Shown: in pieces, positions 32,301 through 45,543 of the stretch
Layout: every line of letters begins with the position of its first letter
Numbering within the stretch: the stretch's first letter is position 1
Assembly: GCA_036873755.1 (NCBI GenBank)
Contig: JAVTVY010008113.1
Location: 390,997 to 454,996 of the forward strand
Direction of reading: 5' to 3'
DNA from: Hanleya hanleyi
Taxonomy: Eukaryota > Mollusca > Polyplacophora > Lepidopleurida > Hanleyidae
Length of the DNA stretch: 64,000 nt
The notes under the pieces: generated by a model
Databases searched by the model: none
The model's input: the letters and a program-made list of their open reading frames with translations, nothing else
What the model was told of the DNA's origin: nothing
Position numbers and translations under genes: made by a program

Positions 32301-35300
32301 GATTTTTGTCAAATTTGGTACACAGGTTCCCCTTGTCGTCTAGTTGTGCAAAATATCTTTTCTGATCCGATTCAAACATCCAAGATGGCCAACAGGCGGC
32401 CATCTTTGATTTTCCCATGCAACTTTGTTATCGTGATTTCTCAGGAAGTAATGTGTGGATCTTTCTCAAATTTGGTTCACAGGTTCCCCTTGGGGTCTAG
32501 TTGTGCAAGATATCTTTTCTGGTCCGATTCAAACATCCAATATGGCCAACAGGCGGCCATCTTGGATTTTCCCATTCAAATTTGTTATCGTGATTTCTCA
32601 GGAAGTATTGCAGGGATCTTTCTCAAATTTGGTACATAGGTTCCCCTTGGGGTCTAGTTGTGCAAAATATCTTTGCTGGTCCGATTCGAAAATCCAATAT
32701 GGCCACCAGGCAGCCATCTTGGGTTTCCCAATGAAACCTTGTAATTGCGATTTCTCCGGAACTACTGCATGGATCTTTCTCAAATTTGCTACACAGGTTC
32801 CCTTTGGGATCTAGTTCTGCATGATACCTTTTCTGGTCCGATTCGAAAATCCAATATGGCCACCAGGCAGCCATCTTGGATTTCCCCATGAAACATTTTT
32901 ATCGTCATTTCTCAGGAAGTACTGCATGGATCTTTCTCAAATTTGGTACACAGATTTCCCTTGTCATCTAGTTGTGCAAGATATCTTTTCTGGTCCCATT
33001 CAAACATCAAATATGGCCAACAGGCGGCCATCTTGGATTTTCCCATGCAAATTTTTTATCGTGATTTCTCAGGAAGTACTGCAGGGATCTTTCTCCAATT
33101 TGGTACATAGGTTCCCCTTGGGGTCTAAGTGTGCAAAATACCTTTTTCGGTCTGAATCGAAATTCCACTATGGCCACCTGGCGGCCATCTTAGATTTCCC
33201 CATGAAACTTTATCGTGATTTCTCAGGAAGTACTGCCTGGATCTTTCTCAAATTTGGTACACAGGTTCCCCTTGTGGTCCAGTTGTGCAAGATGCCGTTT
33301 CTGGTCCGATTCCAAAATCCAATATGTCCATCAGGCGGCCATCTTGGATTTCTCCATGAAACTTTGTTATTGCGATTTCTCAGTAACTACTGCATGGATT
33401 TTTGTCAAATTTGGTACACAGGTACCCCTTGTGGTCCAGTTGTGCAAGATACCGTTTCTGGTCCGATTCCAAAATCCAATATGTCCATCAGGAGGCCATC
33501 TTGGATTTCCCCATGAAACTTTGTTATTGCGATTTCTCAGTAACTACTGCATGGATTTTTGTCAAATTTGGTACACAGGTTCCCCTTGTCGTCTAGTTGT
33601 GCAAAATATCTTTTCTGATCCGATTCAAACAACCAAGATGGCCAACAGGCGGCCATCTTTGATTTTCCCATGCAACTTTGTTATCGTGATTTCTCAGGAA
33701 GTAATGTGTGGATCTTTCTCAAATTTGGTTCACAGGTTCCCCTTGGGGTCTAGTTGTGCAAGATATCTTTTCTGGTCCGATTCAAACATCCAATATGGCC
33801 AACAGGCGGCCATCTTGGATTTTCCATTCAAATTTGTTATCGTGATTTCTCAGGAAGTATTGCAGGGATCTTTCTCAAATTTGGTACATAGGTTCCCCTT
33901 GGGGTCTAGTTGTGCAAAATATCTTTTCTGGTCCGATTCGAAAATCCAATATGGCCACCAGGCAGCCATCTTGGATTTCCCAATGAAACCTTGTAATCGC
34001 GATTTCTCCGGAACTACTGCATGGATCTTTCTCAAATTTGGTACACAGGTTCCCTTTGGGATCTAGTTCTGCATGATATCTTTTCTGGTCCGATTCGAAA
34101 ATCCAATATGGCCACCAGGCAGCCATCTTGGATTTCCCCATGAAACATTTTTATCGTCATTTCTCAGGAAGTACTGCATGGATCTTTCTCAAATTTGGTA
34201 CACAGTTTCCCCTTGTCATCTAGTTGTGCAAGATATCTTTTCTGGTCCCATTCAAACATCAAATATGGCCAACAGGCGGCCATCTTGGATTTTCCCATGC
34301 AAATTTGTTATCGTGATTTCTCAGGAAGTACTGCAGGGATCTTTCTCCAATTTGGTACATAGGTTCCCCTTGGGGTCTAAGTGTGCAAAATACCTTTTTC
34401 GGTCTGAATCGAAATTCCACTATGGCCACCTGGCGGCCATCTTAGATTTCCCCATGAAACTTTATCGTGATTTCTCAGGAAGTATTGCCTGGATCTTTCT
34501 CAAATTTGGTACACAGGTTCCCCTTGTGGTCCAGTTGTGCAAGATGCCGTTTCTGGTCCGATTCCAAAATCCAATATGTCCATCAGGCGGCCATCTTGGA
34601 TTTCTCCATGAAACTTTGTTATTGCGATTTCTCAGTAACTACTGCATGGATTTTTGTCAAATTTGGTACACAGGTTCCCCTTGTCGTCTAGTTATGCAAA
34701 ATATCTTTTCTGGTCCTATTCAAACATCCAATATGGCCAACAGTCGGCCATCTTTGATTTTCCCATGCAACATTGTTATCGTGATTTCTCAGGAAGTACT
34801 GTGTGGATCTTTCTCAAATTTGGTTCACAGGTTTCCCTTGGGGTCTAGTTGTGCAAGATATCTTTTTTGGTCCGATTCAAACATCCAATATGGCCAACAG
34901 GCGGCCATCTTGGATTTTTCCATGCAAATTTGTTATCGTGATTTCTCAGGAAGTACTGCAGGGATCTTTCTCAAATTTGGTACATAGGTTCCCCTTGGGG
35001 TCTAGTTGTGCAAAATATCTTTTCTGGTCCGATTCGAAAATTCAATATGGCCACCAGGCAGCCATCTTGGATTTCCCAATGAAACCTTGTAATCGCGATT
35101 TCTTTGGAACTACTGCATGGATCTTTCTCAAATTTGGTACACAGGTTTCCTTTGGGGTCTAGTTGTGCAAGATACCTTTTCTGGTCCGATTCGAAAATCC
35201 AATATGGCCACCAGGCAGCCATCTTTGATTTCCCCATGAAACATTTTTATCGTCATTTCTCAGGAAGTACTGCATGGATCTTTCTCAAATTTGGTACACA

Positions 35301-38300
35301 GGTTCCCCTTGTCATCTAGTTGTGCAAGATATCTTTTCTGGTCCGATTCAAACATCCAATATGGCCACCAGGCGGCCATCTTTGATTTTCCCATGCAACT
35401 TTGTGATCGCGATTTCTCAGGTAGTACTGTGTGGATCTTTCTCAAATTTGGTTCACAGGTTCCCCTTGGGGTCTAGTTGTGCAAGATACCTTTTCTGGTC
35501 CGATTCGAAAATCCAATATGGCCGCCGGCCAGCCATCTTGGATTTCCCAATGAAACCTTGTAATCGCGATTTCTCCGGAAGTACTGCGTGGATCTTTCTT
35601 AAATTTGGTACACAGGTTCCCCTTGGGTTCTAGTTGGGCAAGATACCTTTTCTGGTCCGATTCGAAAATCCAATATGGCCACCAGGCAGCCATCTTGGAT
35701 TTCCCCATGAAACTTTGTTATCGTGATTTCTCAGGAAGTACTGCATGGATCTTTCTCAAATTTTGGTACAGAGGTTCCCCTTGGGGTCTAGTTGTGCAAA
35801 ATACCACCAGGCAGCCTTCTTGGATTTCCCCATGAAACCTTGTTATCGCGATTTCTCAGGAAATACTGCATGGATCTTTCTCAGATTTGATAGACAGGTT
35901 CCCCTTGGGGTCTAGTTGTGCAAGATACCTTTTTGGGTCCGATTCGAAAATCTTATATGGCCACCAGGCAGCCATCTTGGATTTCCCCATGAAACATTTT
36001 TATCGTCATTTCTCAGGAAGTACTGCATGGATCTTTCTCAAATTTGGTACATAGGTTCCCCTTCGGGTCTAGTTGTGCAAGATGCCTTTCATGGTGTGAT
36101 TCGATAATCCAATATGGCCACCAGGCAGCCATCTTGGATTTCCCCATGAAACTTTGTTATCGTCATTTCTCAGGAAGTACTGCATGGATCTTTCTCAAAT
36201 TTGGTACACAGGTTCCTCTTGTCATCTAGTTGTGCGAGATATCTTTTCTGGTACGATTCAAACATCCAATATGGCCACTAGGCGGCCATCTTGGATTACC
36301 CATGAAACTTTATTATTGCGATTTCTCAGTAACTACTGCATGGATCTTTGTCAAATTTGGCACACAGGTTCCCAAATTTGGAAAATACCTTTTTCGGTCC
36401 GAATCGAAATTCCAATATGGCCACCTGGCGGCCATCTTAGATTTCTCCATGAAGCTTTATCGTGATTTCTCATGAAGTACTGCCTGGATCTTTCTCAAAT
36501 TTGGTACACAGGTTCCCGTTGTGGTCCAGTTGCGCAAGATACCGTTTCTGGTCCGATTCCAAAATCCAATATGTCCATCAGGTGGCCATCTTGGATTACC
36601 CATGAAACTTTATTATTGCGATTTCTCAGTAACTACTGCATGGATCTTTGTCAAATTTGGTACACAGGTTTCCCTTGTCGTCTAGGTTCCCCTTCTGGTC
36701 CGATTCAAACATCCAATATGGCCACCAGGCGGCCATCTTGGATTTTCCCATGCAACTTTGTTATCGTGATTTCTCAGGAAGTACTGCAGGGATCTTTCTC
36801 AAATTTGGTACATAGGTTCCCCTTGGGGTCTAGTTGTGCAAAATATCTTTTCTGGTCCGATTCGAAAATCCAATATGGCCACCAGGCGCCCATCTTGGAT
36901 TTCTCAAAGAAAATTTGTTATCCTGATTTCCTCAAATTTGGTACACAGATTCCCCTTGTGGCCCAGTTGTGCAAGATACCTTTTTTGGTCCGATTCGAAA
37001 ATCCAATATGGCCGCCAGGTGGCCATCTTGAATTTCCCCTTGAAACATTGTTATCGTGAATTCTCAGGAAATATTTCATGGATCTTTCTGAAATTTGGTA
37101 CACAGGTTCCACATAGGGCCTAGTGGTGCAAGATACCATTTTTGGTCCGATTCGAAAATCCAGGTTACGCTTCAAATTAATACGGTATTCCCGAGTTGTG
37201 ACGTTGCATCACAAGAGTCGGCGGATCAAACGGTGGGGCATATTCTATATATTGACCATAGAGAATATCCATACCTTCACCTTCCATACCGAGGAGTTCA
37301 AATAATTCGGAATTAAAATGTATTTCTTCAAATTTTAAATCAGTTTTCTTTAGTCCATGCAGTTGTAAGTGAACTGCCCCACCCTTTCGTCTGCCGGCGG
37401 GTCGGCTACATGAAGGGACGTCACTCTTGTGACATAACGTCACAACTCGACAAATGTAGACCATTGCATGTTTCGATCCAAGGAAGACATCAGGATTCAG
37501 ACACTTTCGAAGTTTCAACAATACTGCACGGACTGGATCCCTTCAGTATTACGTATTGTACCATCTTACTATTTTCGAGCATGGTATCTTAAAAGAGATA
37601 TCTCAAACTATCCCAGTAAACAGAACAGAACTAGCATTCGATCCTAATTATAAAATCTTAAGTATGTTTCATAGCTCATGCCAAAGTGTCAAAGAGATTT
37701 GTCTTTGCTTCCAGTACCCAATGATGACACGTGCAAAACAAAAATAATAAAAAATACTACAAAACGAAAACGAAGAATCCTCCGTACATGTACATTCACT
37801 TTCAGACTAGCTTTGCTCATTTCTCTTGTACTATAACAACCGACATAAGTACAGTTTCTAGAAATCTTGAAACTTCTGAAACTTAGAAAGATTATATCTT
37901 GGTGTTTTCCAGTGTCCTTTTTTCGATCTTTTTCGCTCAGATTAGAAATTCTGTAAACAAAATTACAAATCAATCGTTTGTTCTTCGTAACAATGGACAA
38001 AAAGATCCTCTTGTCATTAGCTTACAATTATCCTTCAGGATCTCTCGTTTAATTATTGCATACTTGGTGATAAGATTGTGAATAGTATCAGTTGAATAAA
38101 AACGATAATGTTACTGTAGTGAATGGCATTAGAAAAGTAGTATCACCGGTGTAGATACGACAAATGACGAATATGCGCTTTACGGGAGGAAGATAAAGAT
38201 TTTGGAAGGATTTCTATATTATGCATTATGATGGCAATATTAGAGCATTACATAAGCGATAGAAGATCTCAAATAATGGCGACCTGATTAACAGTTCTAT

Positions 38301-39572
38301 CTCTCATGGCGCATAACACTACTTGAAACGTTCTCAATAGAGCGTTATACGATTTGACATTTGCATACCGGTCAGAGCCACACGCCCACAGCGACACCGA
38401 CAGTAATGCCATAGCAAATTGTAGTGAGCAGAAAAATAAAACACCTCTGAATGGAATCATATAACAAATTCGTCAAATGAAGGTTGATGAGAATACAGAA
38501 ATAAACAACTTGATTTAATAACAGTGACTCTTTTAATTTAGTATTCATTCAGTTTCGAACAAAATCGAACAATATCAGTTAACAAGATGGCAGGCTTCAT
38601 CATATTATGCGTAATAATCCAAGGTTTTGTTTATTTTTGATAGCTACTTTGCATTGTTAGATTCGGTGTCACAGTTTTCGTCAAATAGTTAGTCCAGGTA
38701 CTCCCCATTCATTAGTGCGGAGGTTTGGCTATAGAAAAAGAGATCAGAAATAGATTTGTTGTATTTACCTTTATTAATATTGGTGATTGGGGACTTTATT
38801 TCTTGAAATTGTTTGAATCATGATAACCCATTATCGTGCTTTAAGAAGCACGTGCTCACACACACATAAACACACTCACAATACAAAAAAATTGTATATA
38901 CATAAATATTATAGGTAAATAAATTAATATATAAAATAAATAAACTGCTCGATAAATAATCGGGTCGGTAAGCAGTTAATTTCCAATGAAGTAGGGTAGA
39001 GTACTGGCTCGGATTTTTCTTTCTTGTGGATTTGTTATTTTGCATGGTGTGCTGGGTTATTTATATACTTAATGAATTTTGCTGGAAATGACCCTCAGCG
39101 ACTCGCAAGATCAAGTTATCTCACTTGCCCCAAGTGACCATAAATTATACAGAAATATTGCTGCATATTTTGATTGTAAAGATTAGTGAATCTATAGAAT
39201 CACCGTCCCCCAGAATCAAGATATTCCCGTTGATTATATAGTTCATTTGTAGCCAAACTGGGCCAAGGAGACTGACTTGTTTTATCATTAAAAAAGTCTT
39301 TGGATAGTGTGTGCAGGGGTTTTATGTATGAATTTATCTCCATGTGCTTGAAAGTGTTGGAAAGTGTTGGCCCCTCATAAGCAAGGAAACTCCGCTGCCC
39401 CAACGATTTTATTTTATTCCGAAACTTTCTGCGACGGTCATATCTATGGAACAGTCGGCCATCAGAATCCAGGTAACTCCATATAACAGCTTATTTGAAG
39501 CCAAAAATGTCTCCATAGTTTTTTGACCGCTTCATGGTGTACATGGTGTAAGTATATGGATTATGCAATGTC

Positions 39573-39615
<43 letters not shown>

Positions 39616-41914
39616 TCTCAACGACGACGGCTGGTGGACGAAGGCTGATTATTAAATTAGACGCGTGTAATAATATAAAGTTAAATGGTAGAATAGCCAG
39701 TCGATTGGATATAAGCCCAGAGACGTTTATTTTTAGTGTCGGTACTCTATCGTCTCTTCGTCGGTGTTGCATGAGACAGGGTGTTGATGTGTTTTTGATT
39801 AGAGGTGTGAGTTTTATCCTAATCTTGTGATGATGCGATAACCACGTTTGTTATCTAACTGGAATCCACAACCCTGTCTTTTTCCGATCTAGAAACCTAT
39901 GAGGCCAACGGCTATCTACATTGTACTTTACTTCAAACGATAGCATTCGTCTCCGTATTTCCGAATCTTATGGACACGCCAGTTGCAGTTTTAGTGAGGC
40001 TGTCGCTGGCTGTCCTATCGGTGGCTTCATTTTCGCTGATATTTACGTGTGTCGGCAGCCATGCTAGAATAACGTCAATGACTCGCGTCTTTCTCGCGTA
40101 TTTTTGTACACTCCTATTCTGTGTTGAGGTCAGCTCTACAGTTTGATTTATAATTTTCTGTTGATATCAAGTGACATGGGGGATAACTGTAGGAGACGGC
40201 TGGTATTTGAGTACCCATTCGAGTGCCATGATTATACAAAATTAGCTCACTATACTATACAGGCATGTTGTCTGTAACCTTGAAGCCGTCTGAAATCCTT
40301 GGATAACAAACGCTGATTCTGTATTGCGACGCGTGTTTTTAGAGACGTCGGTGTATAATTTCGGGTGATATTTCCAATTACTCTCGATATATCCAAGGTT
40401 AGTGATTTGTATGCACAGTGTTTTTGTATCCACGTGAGGTGCGCATAATTGCCAGGGTGGTTATATTGGCCTTGTCCGTGTCAGCCTGGTCAGTGTCAGA
40501 GACACGCGAAATTGGAATTCTGTTTTCTTGAAATAATCTGTCTATCGTATTGCCGAGTTTCCAATTTCGCTTTAAGGTATTCAGATTTACTTTTGTGGCC
40601 AAACGTTGTGTGACAGAGTTGATAATCGCCCTTTGCTATGGGTTTCCCTGGATAATTTATGGACAACTTCTCTGGACTTTAATCTATGGGATTTCTTTGG
40701 TTTCTGTTTGTAGTCTACATAATGAAGTTCCTTTAAAAGCACCCGCGGCTATTTTTAGGCAAAATGTGGACGATGTCTATCCTTATGGAGTAATATGTTG
40801 GGAGATTTTCAAAGTTATTTCAAGCTCTATATATTATCGTAGAGTAATTGCAGTCCTTTTGTAGAATTCTGAATGCCAAACACGCTGGAAAAAATATGCG
40901 GAGCTACTAGAAATTATTGATTTTTAAACCTCCAAATTAGACTACTAAAAGAAACTTGGTTTAATCAGTCAGATAGTCCAGTGAAAGAATTACATTGATA
41001 TAATGTCGCACTTCACCTCGAACTCTGATTAGCAGAAATGACAAAAACTTAGAATTGTGAGAAGCAGTAACGACACATGGTTTAACCAACCAGATATGCT
41101 AATCAAATTGGAGCGATATGCAAGAGGTCGGAAAAATTGAGGACGTCTGGCGATTAAAAAACAACCATATAACTCTACAGGAAAGTATTCGTCGATATCC
41201 ATCATCATCAGGTTCTCGGACGTAGCCTCAGTATCTCAACCGCGGTTTTATTGCAGCTGTTCATGTGGAGACTATGAAGTATCCACAATGTCCCTAGCAC
41301 CGGCTTAAGCGGAATTAGATACGCTAGCTCGGGCGCTGTGATGATAAATCAGCTCAAACAAAGACATATTGAACTATTACATTATATCAATACAACTCTG
41401 TGTTATATTTATAGGAAAGGATTGGGGCTGTGAGATGATCGAAGGTAGTAACGTATGTGCCGTGGGTCTTGGTCGCCAGGAACAGTTCTATGGCTGTGCC
41501 GATATCGCCATTCGCGCAAGCAATGGAACAGGACCGTCTACACCACGTCCCATGACGAGTAAATCTCCTGTTACCACGAGGAAAACCACTTCCGGTACAA
41601 TCAGAACAACTCATCAGACCACTCCGGTGATATCATCAAAACAGTCAACCACTACAACGCCTAAGCCAAAGACAACACCCAGACCAACAGCCAGAACATC
41701 AACCCCTAAACCAGAAACCACAACAACGTCCATATCTCATCCGACTGTTCGGACACAGTCACCCAGGACCACACCTGGAATTCTTGTAGCCTGTGCTGGC
41801 GCTGGTATATTCAAGGGCACAATAATGGACAAACGCTGTCTCGCTATGTGCAAAGAAGGCTCATGTCCGTCCTTGTTCTGCAACGACGCCTGTCGCAAAC
41901 TCTTCCAAAGTTAA
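29198..41914 (+). CDS. AA15 lytic polysaccharide monooxygenase gene 2 (three exons)
   Basis: Secreted copper monooxygenase acting on chitin or similar polysaccharides. Exons 29198-29374, 30904-31282 and 41415-41914 join in frame (177+379+500 nt) to 351 residues. Signal peptide 1-24; mature His25 ('HGYLYDPPSRSSMWR') and His113 ('TAPHRGWFEF') form the copper brace. The cysteine pattern 'GGKCGMCGDPYGG', 'CNHCVLQWKYNTG' and 'FYGCADIAI' are AA15 hallmarks. A Ser/Thr/Pro linker of roughly 80 residues follows, then a six-Cys C-terminal module ('CAGAGIFKG..MDKRCLAMCK', 'CPSLFCNDACRK') of the kind that ends many AA15 proteins. Introns are phase 0 and 1. All splice sites are GT-AG. It looks intact. Confidence 0.9.
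29361..29880 (+). repeat. 42-bp minisatellite carrying copies of the exon 1 splice donor, about 12.5 units
   Basis: Unit 'gtggcggcaaagcggtaaga' plus 'atgccagtgttaagttattaat'. The first unit overlaps the end of exon 1, so every unit repeats exon-end sequence plus 5' splice site. About ten of the units keep ggtaa(g/t). Unit 2 reads gataag and unit 8 ggaaag. Confidence 0.95.
30096..30165 (+). repeat. 22-bp repeat, 3 copies
   Basis: Three units of 'ggtgtgggtgtccttgacct' plus 'tt'. Confidence 0.8.
30375..30790 (+). repeat. 41-bp minisatellite, about 10 copies, in LPMO intron 1
   Basis: Unit 'atgatttataggagtggtac' plus 'atgtggaccgacatagctcag', highly uniform. It ends about 110 bp before exon 2. 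Confidence 0.95.
30904..31282 (+). CDS. LPMO gene 2, exon 2
   Basis: Acceptor 'gctgcag' at 30897-30903, donor gtaata at 31283. It encodes the central catalytic core with the second copper-binding His. Confidence 0.9.
31372..37165 (+). repeat. 157-bp tandem array, about 36 copies, in LPMO intron 2
   Basis: Headed by the hairpin 'agcccaccatcaccagatgg' plus 'tgggct' and a (gtcc)n run, then units with 'atcgcgatttctcagg', 'actgcatggatctttctcaa', 'ggttccccttggggtctagt', 'tctggtccgattcgaaaatc' and 'ggccaccaggcagccatctt'. A higher-order period of about 1,252 bp (8 units) is visible: 32590-33840 matches 33842-35090. Since 157 is not a multiple of 3, open frames exist on many phases and both strands; none is a gene. 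The header-plus-unit arrangement is common in lophotrochozoan genomes. Confidence 0.95.
37191..37452. mobile_element. Possible MITE with inverted ends (about 260 bp)
   Basis: Left end 'cgagttgtgacgttgcatca' and right end (reversed) 'cgagttgtgacgttatgtca' agree over about 27 bp, and similarity continues inward ('ggcgg..c.aacggtggggca'). Each end is itself a small hairpin (ttgtgac..gtcacaa). No clear target duplication. A minus-strand open frame of 114 codons covers it; I do not recognise the product. Confidence 0.45.
37453..39570. other. LPMO intron 2, no recognised feature
   Basis: AT-rich intronic sequence. A short CA/ACAC-rich patch is at 38855-38885. Short open frames show no family resemblance. 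Confidence 0.45.
39573..39612 (+). repeat. (CA)n microsatellite, about 20 repeats
   Basis: Uninterrupted cacaca run. Confidence 0.95.
39800..40870 (-). pseudogene. LINE (I/Nimb-type) remnant: RT end and RNase H
   Basis: On the minus strand, from high to low coordinate: 'AAGAFKGTSLCRLQTETKEI' (40750-40690, the RT-to-RNase H connection that usually reads GAFRTSP..SL..E), 'YHPKLYTDVSKNTRRN' and 'SAFVIQGFQTASRLQTTC' (40360-40260, RNase H first strand, usual IYTDGSK), then 'DVILAWLPTHVNISENEATD' (about 40080-40020, RNase H end). Several stops and frameshifts make it dead. It is a second copy of the LINE type seen at 500-1185, lying antisense in LPMO intron 2. Confidence 0.7.
40871..41414. other. 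End of LPMO intron 2; contains a short dispersed motif
   Basis: 41115-41195 ('cgatatgcaagaggtcggaa', 'aacaaccatataactctaca') matches 50680-50730 and the complement of 48960-49040, so it is a dispersed repeat fragment. The intron ends with 'tttatag' at 41414. Confidence 0.5.
41415..41914 (+). CDS. LPMO gene 2, exon 3
   Basis: Two bases complete a split Gly codon, then 'KDWGCEM' through 'FYGCADIAI' finishes the catalytic domain. Next come a linker rich in T, P, S and K (probably O-glycosylated) and the six-Cys C-terminal module. Stop TAA at 41912-41914. Confidence 0.9.
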
Positions 41915-42006
41915 TCTCGACCGATGAATAAGCTAATTCTATTAGTTAATTAATTAACGATTTATTTCATGGTAATACGAAATTTGGAATGAATGACGCC
42001 AAACTA

Positions 42007-42012
42007 AATAAA
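42007..42012 (+). promoter_or_regulatory. Candidate poly(A) signal of LPMO gene 2
   Basis: AATAAA 93 bp after the stop codon, within 'actaaataaatgtc'. Confidence 0.6.
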
Positions 42013-42177
42013 TGTCAATTACTGATATAATACTTGCCAGTTGCACATTATTGTGCGTGTTTTGGAGTAAATCGAATTAAATTGCCAGATAATTATATAA
42101 TTATATACATTATTATAATTATATAATTATATCCGCTGATTCCAAATCCTCACCCCGGGCAAACTAGCGTCAGTTAA

Positions 42178-42320
42178 CTGAACATCATTTTTTGGAAAGC
42201 CTTGAGTTTGTCCCACTGTTCATGACTGAACATCATTTTTTGGAAAGCCTTGAGTTTGTCCCACTGTTCATGACTGAACATCATTTTTTGGAAAGCCTTG
42301 AGTTTGTCCCACTGTTCATT
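42178..42320 (+). repeat. 48-bp repeat, 3 copies
   Basis: Three near-identical units of 'tgaacatcattttttggaaa' plus 'gccttgagtttgtcccactgttcatgac'. Confidence 0.9.
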
Positions 42321-42554
42321 TCGCAAAGCAATAAATTGTTCGTACATGGGTTAGATGCATTCATCAGCGTTATATATGCTTGTATATACATGTACGTGTG
42401 TAGATATGACAAGTGTATCTATATGATGCTTCTAATCCACTTGTCTTAGCGATGATCAACAAGTTCTCGGAAAAATAATCCTTAATTGTTGTATACTAGA
42501 AACTCCCTCCCTAGCCGTATTTACTCATACTTACAGCTGCCTAGACTAGTTAAA

Positions 42555-42668
42555 AATTTTAATGTTTAGCTAGTCTTCAGTAAGGTGCCTAACAATTTTA
42601 ATGTTTAGCTAGTCTCCAGTAAGTTGCCCAACCATTTTTGTGTTTAGCTAGTCTCCAGTAAGGTGGCG
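42555..42668 (+). repeat. About 38-bp repeat, 3 copies
   Basis: Units resemble 'ttttaatgtttagctagtct' plus 'ccagtaaggtgcc', with diverged joints. Confidence 0.8.
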
Positions 42669-42879
42669 ACAGAATAATGTACTCCTCCTGCTAACCGAGC
42701 TGAGAGAGCCGTCGTGTCTACGTTTGTCGACTGAGAACTTTCCTAACCTCAGGAGAATTATTTCGATGATTGTAAAATCGGTGAGTAAATCGGGATGTTG
42801 TTCTCGCCATTCGATGCAATCGGCTACAAATCAGATCGAGAAACTATGCATTGTCATTTTTGGTACAAAACCTCTTCAG

Positions 42880-45543
42880 ATTGATAATATCTTAACAATT
42901 ATTGAGATTGATAATACCTTAACAATTATTGAGATTGATAATACCTTAACAGTTATTGAGATTGATAATACCTTAACGATTATTGAGATTGATAATGCCT
43001 TAACGATTATTGAGATTGATAATACGTTAACAATTAATGAGATTGATAATACCTTAACGATTATTGAGATTGATAATACCTTAACAATTATTGAGATTGA
43101 TAATACCTTAACGATTATTGAGATTGATCATACCTTAACAATTATTGAGATTGATAATACCTTAACAATTATTGAGATTGATAATATCTTAACAATTATT
43201 GAGATTGATAATACCTTAACGATTCTTGAGATTGATAATACCTTAACGATTATTGAATTTGATAATACCTTAACGATTATTGAAATTGATAATACCTTAA
43301 CAATTATTGAGATTGATAATACCTTAACGACTAATGAGATTGATAAAACCTTAACGATTATTGAAATTGATAATACCTTAACGATTATTGATATTGATAA
43401 TACCTTAACAGTCATTGAGATTGATAATACCTTAACGATTATTGATATTGATAATACCTTAACGATTATTGAGATTGATAATACCTTAACAATTAATGAG
43501 ATTGATAATACCGTAACGATTATTGAGATTGATAATACCTTAACAATTATTGAGATTGATAATACCTTAACGATTCTTGAGATTGATAATACCTTAACGA
43601 TTATTGAATTTGATAATACCTTAACGATTATTGAAATTGATAATACCTTAACAATTATTGAGATTGATAATACCTTAACGTCTAATGAGATTGATAACAC
43701 CTTAACGATTATTGAGATTGATAATACCTTAACGATTATTGATATTGATAATACCTTAACAGTTATTGAGATTGATAATACCTTAACGATTATTGATATT
43801 GATAATACCTTAACGATTATTGAGATTGATAATACCTTAACGATTATTGAGATTGATAATACCTTAACAATTATTGAGATTGATAATACCTTAACGATTA
43901 TTGAGATTGATAATTATACCTTAACGATTATTGAGATTGATTATACCTTAACAATTATTGAGATTGATAATACCTTAACAATTATTGAGATTGATAATAC
44001 CTTAACAATTATTGAGATTGATAATACCTCAAGGATTCTTGAGATTGATAATACCTTAACGATTATTGAGATTGATAATACCTTAACAATTATTGAGATT
44101 GATAATACCTTAACGATTATTGAGATTGGTAATTATACCTTAACGATTATTGAGATTGATTATAACTTAACAATTATTGAGATTGATAATACCTTAACAA
44201 TTATTGAGATTGATAATACCTCAAGGATTCTTGAGATTGATAATACCTTAACGATTATTAATACCTTAACGATTATTGAAATTGATAATACCTTAACAAT
44301 TATTGAGATTGATAATACCTTAACGACTAATGAGATTGATAAAACCTTAACGATTATTGAGATTGATAATACCTTAACGATTATTGATATTGATAATACC
44401 ATAACAGTTATTGAGATTGATAATACCTTAACGATTATTGATATTGATAATAACTTAACGGTTATTGAGATTGATAATACCTTAACAATTAATGAGATTG
44501 ATAATACCTTAACCATTATTGAGATTGATAATACCTTAACAATTATTGAGATTGATAATACCTTAACGATTATTGAGATTGATAACACCTTAACAATTAT
44601 TGAGATTGATAATACCTTAACGATTATTGAGATTCATAATACGTTAACAATTATTGAGATTGATAATACCCTAACAATTATTGAGATTGATAATACCTTA
44701 ACGATTTTTGAGATTGATAATACCTTAACGATTCTTGAGATTGATAATACCGTAACGATTATTGAGATTGATAACACCTTAACAATTATTGAGATTGATA
44801 ATACCTTAACGATTATTGAGATTCATAATACCTTAACGATTATTGAGATTGATAATACCTTAACGATTATTGAAATTGATAATACCGTAACACTTATTGA
44901 GATTGATAATACCTTAACGACTAATAAGATTGATAATACCTTAACGATTATTGATATCGATAATACCTTAACAGTTATTGGGATTGATAATACCTCAACG
45001 ATTATTGAGATTGATAATACCTTAGCAATTATTGAGATTGATAATACCTTAACAATTATTGAGATTGATAATACCTTAGCAATTATTGAGATTGATAATA
45101 CCTTAGCAATTATTGAGATTGATAATACCTTAACGACTAATGAGATTGATAATACCTTAACGATTATTGAGATTGATAATACCTTAACAATTATTGAGAT
45201 TGATAATACCTTAACGATTATTGAGATTCATAATACCTTAACGATTATTGAGATTGATAATACCTTAACGATTATTGAAATTGATAATACCGTGACAATT
45301 ATTGAGATTGATAATACCTTAACGACTAATAAGATTGATAATACCTTAACGATTATTGATATCGATAATACCTTAACAATTATTGAGATTGATAATACCT
45401 CAACGATTATTGAGATTGATAATACCTTAGCAATTATTGAGATTGATAATACCTTAACAATTATTGAGATTGATAATACCTTAGCAATTATTGAGATTGA
45501 TAATACCTTAGCAATTATTGAGATTGATAATACCTTAACAATG
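42880..45543 (+). repeat. 27-bp minisatellite, about 98 copies
   Basis: Unit 'attgataataccttaacgat' plus 'tattgag'. The plus-strand frame stays open over the whole array and its left flank (ATG at 42766, stop at 45582, about 938 codons) and would encode a nine-residue repeat IDNTLTIIE. The three indels I see (two extra 'tat', one 9-base loss) all keep the frame, and the commonest variation (acg/aca, gag/gaa) is synonymous in this frame. Minus-strand frames are also open over long parts. No promoter, signal peptide or splice context supports a gene, so I annotate it as a minisatellite. Confidence 0.9.

Noticed and set aside
31500..37160. Many open frames up to 304 codons on both strands
   Set aside because: They track the 157-bp tandem unit in all phases and have no start, splice or codon signal of a gene.
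39970..40146. 58-codon plus-strand frame with two hydrophobic stretches
   Set aside because: It lies exactly antisense to RNase H motifs of the LINE remnant (LAWLPTHVNISENEATD on the minus strand), so it is a shadow.
40550..40864. 104-codon hydrophobic plus-strand frame
   Set aside because: Antisense to the RT/RNase H linker of the LINE remnant.
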